Shown: one piece after another, positions 59,293 through 64,000 of the stretch
How the letters are laid out: the number at the start of each line of letters is the position of its first letter
Position numbering within the stretch: position 1 is the stretch's first letter
NCBI GenBank assembly: GCA_001312325.1
Contig: BBDJ01000016.1
Location: 44,855 to 108,854, forward strand
Reading direction: 5' to 3'
Source: Lysinibacillus pakistanensis
GTDB lineage: Bacteria; Bacillota; Bacilli; Bacillales_A; Planococcaceae
Length of the DNA stretch: 64,000 nucleotides
Position numbers and translations under genes: made by a program
Notes under the pieces: generated by a model
Seen by the model: only the letters and a program-made list of their open reading frames with translations
Databases searched by the model: none
What the model was told of the DNA's origin: nothing

Positions 59293-59311
59293 AGTAATTT
59301 AGTAAATTACT
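59293..59311. promoter_or_regulatory. Perfect 19-bp palindrome upstream of DUF6530-MATE operon
   Basis: AGTAATTTAGTAAATTACT, about 30 bases before the start codon, with a further GTTAGTAAATA half-site behind it. It resembles a TetR-type operator. No TetR gene is adjacent. Confidence 0.55.
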
Positions 59312-59679
59312 GCGTTAGTAAATATAGCATTGGATAAATGATAAGTCAATTATTTATGGGACTAAATCAATTTGGAGTAAAGAAATGTAGAGAAGATTTG
59401 CTTGGAGCGGTTTCAATAGGGAAGGTATATCATAGTATTGAAAATGGAAACCAAAAAAAGACAACTACATATTGCTGGTAATTGTCTAAAAGGATTTAAA
59501 AATTACTTATGGTAAAATCAACTACGCTAACGTTAATTCTGAAAAATAAATTGTAAGGTAAAGAAAAACTTGTTTCGTAACTAAAACGTTAGTAAGAGTA
59601 TTGTAGTAATTTTCATAAATTTTAATAGGTAAGAACTAAGATTTCTACTATTAAAATTATTATTCCAAACTCGCCTTAC

Positions 59680-60158
59680 TCACCAAAATAATGGATATTT
59701 TCGAGAGTTAATTAAATTGTTCAATATTAATCCTATCAAGTCGATGATGAGTGCTCCGATTAATACTGGCATCAACAAATAACTCCAGCTATAGCCCCCA
59801 ACATAATAATGACTGGTTTTGATGCAGCTGATGGATGTATAAATCTGTAATGGCCATTAAAAATATTGCTACATCAACGTCAAGGCTTATCGCATATGTA
59901 TTTGAGCCACATAATGAAAAAAACAAGCCCGTAGAAGCTGTTAGAAGGTGCCCAAATACAACATTTCTTGGTTGTGAGAATGGTGCTACCTATACCAAAA
60001 ACTAGGACTATACTAGCGCCAAAAGAAGCCATAAGCCAAGGTATATTCATATAGTTGGTTAATAATAGTAAGATGAAAATACATAGCATACGACCAATAC
60101 AACTAATAAAAGAATCTATAAAAGTAAATTTTGAGGAAGTGTAATTGCTTCCTCTCAT
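59680..60158 (-). CDS. HPP family membrane protein (frameshifted)
   Basis: About 158 residues from ATG 60158 (MRGSNYTSSKFTFIDSFIS). Helices ILLLLTNYMNIPWLMASFGA and the HPP motif FGASIVLVFGIGSTIL are clear. After breaks near 59937, 59840 and 59790 the frames give HLLTASTGLFFSLCGSNTYA, HPSAASKPVIIMLGGYSW and LLMPVLIGALIIDLIGLILN. The four-helix HPP fold is thus complete but broken three times; two breaks are not at long runs, so it may be a real pseudogene. HPP proteins are linked to nitrite transport. Confidence 0.6.
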
Positions 60159-60294
60159 TTTAGAGATATATGTCCAAAAATGGAGGCCCTTACATGCTTT
60201 TTTTGAACGAACAAAAACTATTTTCCATCTTTCTCACCCTTGTAAAATTTTTCACTTTATGCAGCGGTCGTTAGTACACTCTCTGAATAATGAT

Positions 60295-60370
60295 AGAGCC
60301 CCTGGCGAATGTCACAGAAGAGGAGTTTTGCGAGCTCAAAAAAATTTGGACACAATTAAACTAGGGCGTA
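60295..60370 (+). pseudogene. Possible MarR-type C-terminal remnant (copy B)
   Basis: MIEPLANVTEEEFCELKKIWTQLN-like frame (24 codons, ATG 60292) ending in TAG. Its DNA resembles 18266-18338, including GCGAATGTCAC and GACACAATT. The T-E-E-E-x-x-x-L ending is like MarR C-termini. Nothing else is seen in 60160-60500. Confidence 0.3.
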
Positions 60371-60504
60371 AATTAATATTATTTTAATTTTACAGGTGAT
60401 GAAAGAAGTAGTACATGCAACCTTTTAAACCTAAATATGGTAATATCAAAGTAAAAGTATTGTAAAATAAGCATATAATCAAATTACTTAAGGAGAAGTA
60501 CAAT

Positions 60505-61046
60505 ATGAAACGGAAAAAAACTTATTGGCTTAGTAGTATCACTAACAGTAGTAGTTTTCTTAATAGGTGTTGCCTTAAAAGATGAAGTTTTCAAAGAAGA
60601 GCTAAAACCCTCGATGATAGAATTAGCGAATGGCTCAAAAAAAATTGTCTATGATACAAAACTAATGAATTTTGATAAAACATTAACAACATTTGGAAAA
60701 TATAAGGGAAAAGTTTTAATTGTTAATTTTTGGGCATCATGGTGTGGTCCTTGTCAGGATGAAGTACCAGATCTAAAAGCATTTTATAACCAAAAAGGAG
60801 ATAATGTGGAGTTGTTAGCCATTAATGCAACTGCTAATGATAGTTATAATAATGTATTGAAATTTTTAGAGAATTACAAACTGAATTTTCCCATCTTTCT
60901 TGATGGAGATGGCACACTCCAAAAATCATTTGAAGTCATCAATTATCCGACAACTTTTATCTTTGATGCGGAAGGCGCTTTAAAATACACTATCAAAGGT
61001 CAAACCAATCAACAGGAATTGAAAAAAAATTATTTCAGAAATTTAA
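60505..61046 (+). CDS. TlpA/ResA-like thiol-disulfide oxidoreductase
   Basis: About 180 residues from ATG 60505 behind AAGGAGA. N-terminal membrane anchor (LIGLVVSLTVVVFLIGVAL) after a break at the A-run near 60518. Thioredoxin fold with WASWCGPCQDEVPDL (redox CxxC), cis-Pro in INYPTTFIFDAEG and the TlpA insertion NDSYNNVLKFLENYKLNFPI. Faces the outside and probably reduces apocytochrome c or other extracellular thiols. The C-terminus ends KKIISEI after a second A-run break. Confidence 0.87.
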
Positions 61047-61217
61047 CTTAAACATACATAAGAGTTTGAAGAGTAATCTATCCATGTAATTAAACAAACA
61101 CTAAAAAGAACCTGGAACTTTCTATAATTGATTTATTAACAGAAAAATTCGAAAAATGAAACTTTATTTACACTCACTCGTAGAATAAATAAGTGATTTA
61201 AAAACAGGGGGAGATAT

Positions 61218-61559
61218 ATGAAGACTAAAAATTTAATGATTATGCTGATAACACTTATAGTAGAGGTAATCATTACATATTATATTGCCTCATTTTTCTC
61301 CGTTCGTTTAATTGAGGTTATGTTTTTTTACAGGTATCTTTTTTTTGCTGGTACTATCTACTACTTTTCAAGCGGTGGAGGAGCTATATCTAGGCTTTTT
61401 AACGCTCAGGTAAGTGGTCAAACAGGTTTAATTCAGCAAAACGAGCGCTTTACTGTTAAAGTTGGTCCAGTGTTCTGGGCTTCAGTTGTATTTTTTTTAG
61501 TAGGCTTAGTATTTTTTATCTTATTAATTATGGAGGTTATACCACCTCAAGATATGTAA
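61218..61559 (+). CDS. Hypothetical membrane protein
   Basis: 113 residues from ATG 61218 behind AGGGGGAGA. Three hydrophobic segments (LMIMLITLIVEVIITYYIAS, FFYRYLFFAGTIYYF, VFWASVVFFLVGLVFFILLI) with a Gly/Ser and polar loop FNAQVSGQTGLIQQ between them. No family recognised. Next gene starts 24 bases later; probably one operon. Confidence 0.68.
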   Translation: MKTKNLMIMLITLIVEVIITYYIASFFSVRLIEVMFFYRYLFFAGTIYYFSSGGGAISRLFNAQVSGQTGLIQQNERFTVKVGPVFWASVVFFLVGLVFFILLIMEVIPPQDM

Positions 61560-61583
61560 AAACTACTTTTATGGAGGATATAA

Positions 61584-61793
61584 ATGATTAACAAAAAATA
61601 TTTAAATGGAGTCATTTGGCTTTTGCTTATTATTTTGTTAGGAATTTCCTTTATGATAAATGTAACTCATTATTTTAATACAAAGGAAATAGATACGGCT
61701 AGCTCCCTATGTTATGAAAAGGGTGGCAATGTCATATTGAAAATTTATAATAATTTAACAAGTGAATATTATTTTTCTTGTGAAAAAAAATAA
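61584..61793 (+). CDS. Small membrane protein
   Basis: 69 residues from ATG 61584 behind ATGGAGG. One membrane helix (VIWLLLIILLGISFMINVTH) and an outer part with two Cys (ASSLCYEKGGNVILK, YYFSCEKK) that could form a disulfide. No family recognised. Confidence 0.62.
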   Translation: MINKKYLNGVIWLLLIILLGISFMINVTHYFNTKEIDTASSLCYEKGGNVILKIYNNLTSEYYFSCEKK

Positions 61794-61910
61794 TCTAACA
61801 GAAACAATGTAAATAACTATACAATGAGCTTAATACCTGTTTAGAATTTGTTCAGAACAATTTGATACACTAGCCATGTAATCATAAACAAACACACAAC
61901 ACACAAAAAA

Positions 61911-61947
61911 ACCTGGCTTTCGCAAAAAAAAGCTAGGTATTTTTGTG
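61911..61947 (+). terminator. Terminator
   Basis: ACCTGGCTTT / AAGCTAGGT hairpin with one bulge, followed by ATTTTTG, after the two small membrane-protein genes. Confidence 0.7.
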
Positions 61948-61991
61948 TTTAAGCTTTTACAATGCTAAAAGATTAGTCGGAGGGGCATAGT

Positions 61992-62287
61992 ATGAGACAA
62001 GAGGAAATGATAAAGACTGTAAAAAAAGTACAGTTTTGTTTTATTTACTGTGATTTTAATCTGCATTGGCTCCATGCTATTATTCAATAGTGTTGACATG
62101 GGGGCCAATTCTGCTTAAATACAGCAATGGGTGGTTTTATGGATACAGAGTGTTTCCTTGTTATACAAAAGGGCTATATTTTTCTTATCTCCTAGTTGGA
62201 GGAATTTTCTTATTGATGGGTCTTTTATTTTTTTGTATATTCCTTTATAAATTCTTATTAAAAGACATCGACTTAGATAAATTGTAA
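61992..62287 (+). CDS. Small two-helix membrane protein (frameshifted)
   Basis: ATG 61992 behind GGAGGGG opens MRQEEMIKTVKK. After the A-run near 62023 the frame gives SFVLFTVILICIGSMLLFNS, and from about 62100 another frame ends YLLVGGIFLLMGLLFFCIFL and LLKDIDLDKL. About 97 residues, two helices. No family recognised. Confidence 0.5.
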
Positions 62288-62340
62288 AAGGTGCAGGTCA
62301 ATAGATCATAAAGTCTAAAGACAGCACCTTCCATTCGTTG

Positions 62341-62586
62341 TTAATGGAAATATTTTTCTACACGCTGAAGAATTTCGTCAGCAGAAAGGCCATTCGCATC
62401 AATGACTGGTCCTGCAAGTACTGGATCACTAATGCCCATAACATCCTTGTCTTGACCTGTGATGACGCAAGCATCACATCGTTTAGCGTCCTCTTCATTT
62501 CGCAGTTGAATAACTTCATATCCTTTTGCCTTTAAAGCTTGCTCCACGTTCGATAATGATTGTTCTACACCAATTATTCTAGACAT
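62341..62586 (-). CDS. ykuS: YkuS family protein (UPF0180)
   Basis: 81 residues from ATG 62586 behind [47 protein letters not shown] and [17 protein letters not shown] match YkuS across its whole length. Function unknown; the CxxC could bind metal. Intact. Confidence 0.9.
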   Translation of the reverse strand: MSRIIGVEQSLSNVEQALKAKGYEVIQLRNEEDAKRCDACVITGQDKDVMGISDPVLAGPVIDANGLSADEILQRVEKYFH

Positions 62587-62747
62587 TATTCTTCCACCTC
62601 CTATATGTAATGTGCCATATAGGATTGCTAATTATTCACTGATTTAATGAAAAATCTTAAAATTTCATGAATAAAGGCTCAAGTTTTATCTATAATGATA
62701 AAACTAAAGCCTCTTTTTTTATTTAATAGTTGGAAATGTTGATGTGA

Positions 62748-62888
62748 TTAATAAAGGAAGCTAGCGCCAACGATTATTAAAAGAATGAATAGTACAACAA
62801 TTAGAACGAATGTAGAACCATAACCATAGCCAGTATTGCCTCCACAGCAGGCATTATTCCAACTACCTACATTTCCTGAATATCCCAT
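62748..62888 (-). CDS. YjcZ family sporulation peptide
   Basis: 46 residues from ATG 62888 behind AAAGGAGG. A Gly/Tyr/Cys-rich start (MGYSGNVGSWNNACCGGNTG, then YGYG) is followed by one membrane helix (FVLIVVLFILLIIVGASFLY). This is the exact layout of the YjcZ/YdgA sporulation proteins. Role: small membrane peptide made during spore formation, function unknown. Confidence 0.85.
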   Translation of the reverse strand: MGYSGNVGSWNNACCGGNTGYGYGSTFVLIVVLFILLIIVGASFLY

Positions 62889-63117
62889 AGGAAATACCTC
62901 CTTTCTATCATCTATAATATGCTTTGTTGTATAAAGGAGGCGTGTTATTTATCCAATTAAAAAAATCTGAAAGCGTAAGTATTTTATGGAATAACTAATA
63001 GCTGATGAATAGTCAGACAATGTTTAAAATATTGCATTACACTACTATTATGTTGAAATTATAGTTGTAGGTAGTGAAGTGTCTTATAATAAATAAAAAA
63101 ACAGCTTTTTCTACACA

Positions 63118-63580
63118 TTAAATATTCAATAATTGTTTTTTCTTCGCTTCAAATTCCTCTTTAGTCAAAATACCTGCATCCATTAGCTTTTTCATCTTTA
63201 ATATTTCATCTGCGGCACTTTGTGAAGTGATAGAAGGAAATGAACTCTCATGTCGTTTCTTTTCAATTAACTGTATTAATTCTTTTGCCTTTTTTAGCTC
63301 TCTTTTAAAAAAAGGTTATAGAGTTTTCATCTTTGATAGCTGCCGGTGTACCGCCTTTGGTTTCATTCGAACCCGAATAGGCAAATTGGATATATCCTGT
63401 AGTTAAACCAGGTTCTTTAAATTGAATAGCAGAGATGGATTTAATGGGTATGGATTTTTCCCCTTTCGAGCCTCCTTTATTGATAAAATTTGAGAACCCT
63501 TTTGGTTGAATTTTTACTGTATAATCATCTACTTTTACAATAAACTTCCCATTTGATTTAAATTCAAAAGCTTGAGTCAT
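63118..63580 (-). CDS. PH-like (DUF4429) protein with SHOCT domain
   Basis: About 153 residues from ATG 63580 behind AAGGGAGGGG. A beta-rich PH-like domain (FIVKVDDYTVKIQPKGFSNF, SIPIKSISAIQFKEPG, TGYIQFAYSG), a linker, and a C-terminal SHOCT (ILKMKKLMDAGILTKEEFEA, KKKQLLNI). The T/A-run near 63308 breaks the frame in the linker. Such proteins may bind membranes or oligomerise; function unknown. Confidence 0.82.
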
Positions 63581-63829
63581 TTTTCCCCTCCCTTTAGAAA
63601 AAAACAGCTTTATAAAAAGTTTTAAATGCCTTTCATTATTATAAATATGCTTAAATTTATGTGGAAATTTCCAATTATGAATGGATTTTTAATGATTAGC
63701 TACTTGATGATCTTTCTCTAAACTTATTTTTTTCCTGCATCGTTAGTGAATTAGAAATTTAAAAACAACAGTAAGAGGAAATAAAAATTTGAGAACCATT
63801 ATTCAATTCCCTAAACCAACGAAAAATCC

Positions 63830-63981
63830 ATGATATTCAGTGCCTTTTCTAGTGGTATTATCAGTAGTGTTATTGTGATATATGGATTTTTTTCAGCAGT
63901 ATATGGATGCTGTTTGTCGGTGGGATTGGAATAATAAGCAGTGTCTTCATATATCTACATAGTGTGAAAATGATTAAATAG
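63830..63981 (+). CDS. Possible two-helix membrane peptide
   Basis: ATG 63830 opens MIFSAFSSGIISSVIVIYGF; after the T-run near 63891 the end reads IWMLFVGGIGIISSVFIYLH and SVKMIK with TAG. The two halves resemble each other (IISSV). No good ribosome site, so the call is tentative. Confidence 0.3.
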
Positions 63982-64000
63982 GAACCTTATCTTAGACTTT

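Noticed and set aside
1..64000. tRNA or rRNA genes
   Set aside because: No cloverleaf-like segment or rRNA signature was recognised by eye on either strand.

Overview
The window looks like chromosome of a low-GC, spore-forming Bacillaceae/Planococcaceae bacterium, most likely Lysinibacillus or a close relative. The support is low-GC codon use, strong GGAGG ribosome sites, frequent GTG/TTG starts, a Spo0E-like regulator, a YjcZ-type sporulation peptide, T-box and cobalamin riboswitch control, and gene groups shared with Bacillus subtilis (dfrA-yplQ, ypmR-ypmS-msr, ywnA-ywnB, yozE, ykuS). This is inference; no 16S rRNA or tRNA gene was found. Very many housekeeping genes carry one-base frameshifts, nearly all at A/T runs of seven or more (thrS, thyA, aspA, deoD, ccsB, msrAB and others). 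I read these as sequencing or assembly errors, and gene coordinates below span the rejoined reading frames.

Layout. 0-9 kb: T-box leader and thrS, a secreted hypothetical protein, a Spo0E-like protein, GNAT acetyltransferases, a SUKH protein, a methyltransferase, an orphan ccsB cytochrome c biogenesis gene and a cold-shock gene. 9.4-13.4 kb: a ComP/ComA-like two-component pair without comQ or comX, divergent from an unknown membrane protein across three 22-bp-spaced repeats. 13.5-20 kb: thyA, an Rrf2 regulator and NAD(P) reductase pair sharing an operator, aspA and a chemoreceptor. 20.7-26.5 kb: two cobalamin riboswitches, the first over a 43-codon ORF and an unknown protein, the second over a BtuF-like binding protein and a small sulfite-reductase-like protein; a TetM-like GTPase lies between them. 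26.7-40.6 kb: S9 peptidase, rRNA methyltransferase, esterase, dfrA, trhA, DegV, YpmR-YpmS, MsrAB, a chemoreceptor, YozE and deoD.

40.6-about 50 kb is an accessory island. The 3' end of deoD is repeated at 43.4 and 47.2 kb. Next to these repeats, and at a fourth junction at 45.6 kb, lie C-terminal stubs of tyrosine integrases, all on the minus strand. The simplest reading is a tandem stack of decayed integrative elements in the deoD 3' end. Cargo includes small zinc-ribbon and membrane proteins, a membrane-anchored Lon-type (S16) protease, a GNAT enzyme, a VOC protein and secreted or lipoprotein genes. Two gene modules recur in several states of decay.

51-64 kb returns to ordinary content: S66 peptidase plus HAD hydrolase, a Crp/Fnr regulator, a beta-lactamase-like hydrolase with a MarR regulator and matching operators, a membrane protein/XRE pair, a MATE exporter, an HPP protein, a TlpA-like thioredoxin, YkuS, a YjcZ peptide and a SHOCT protein.
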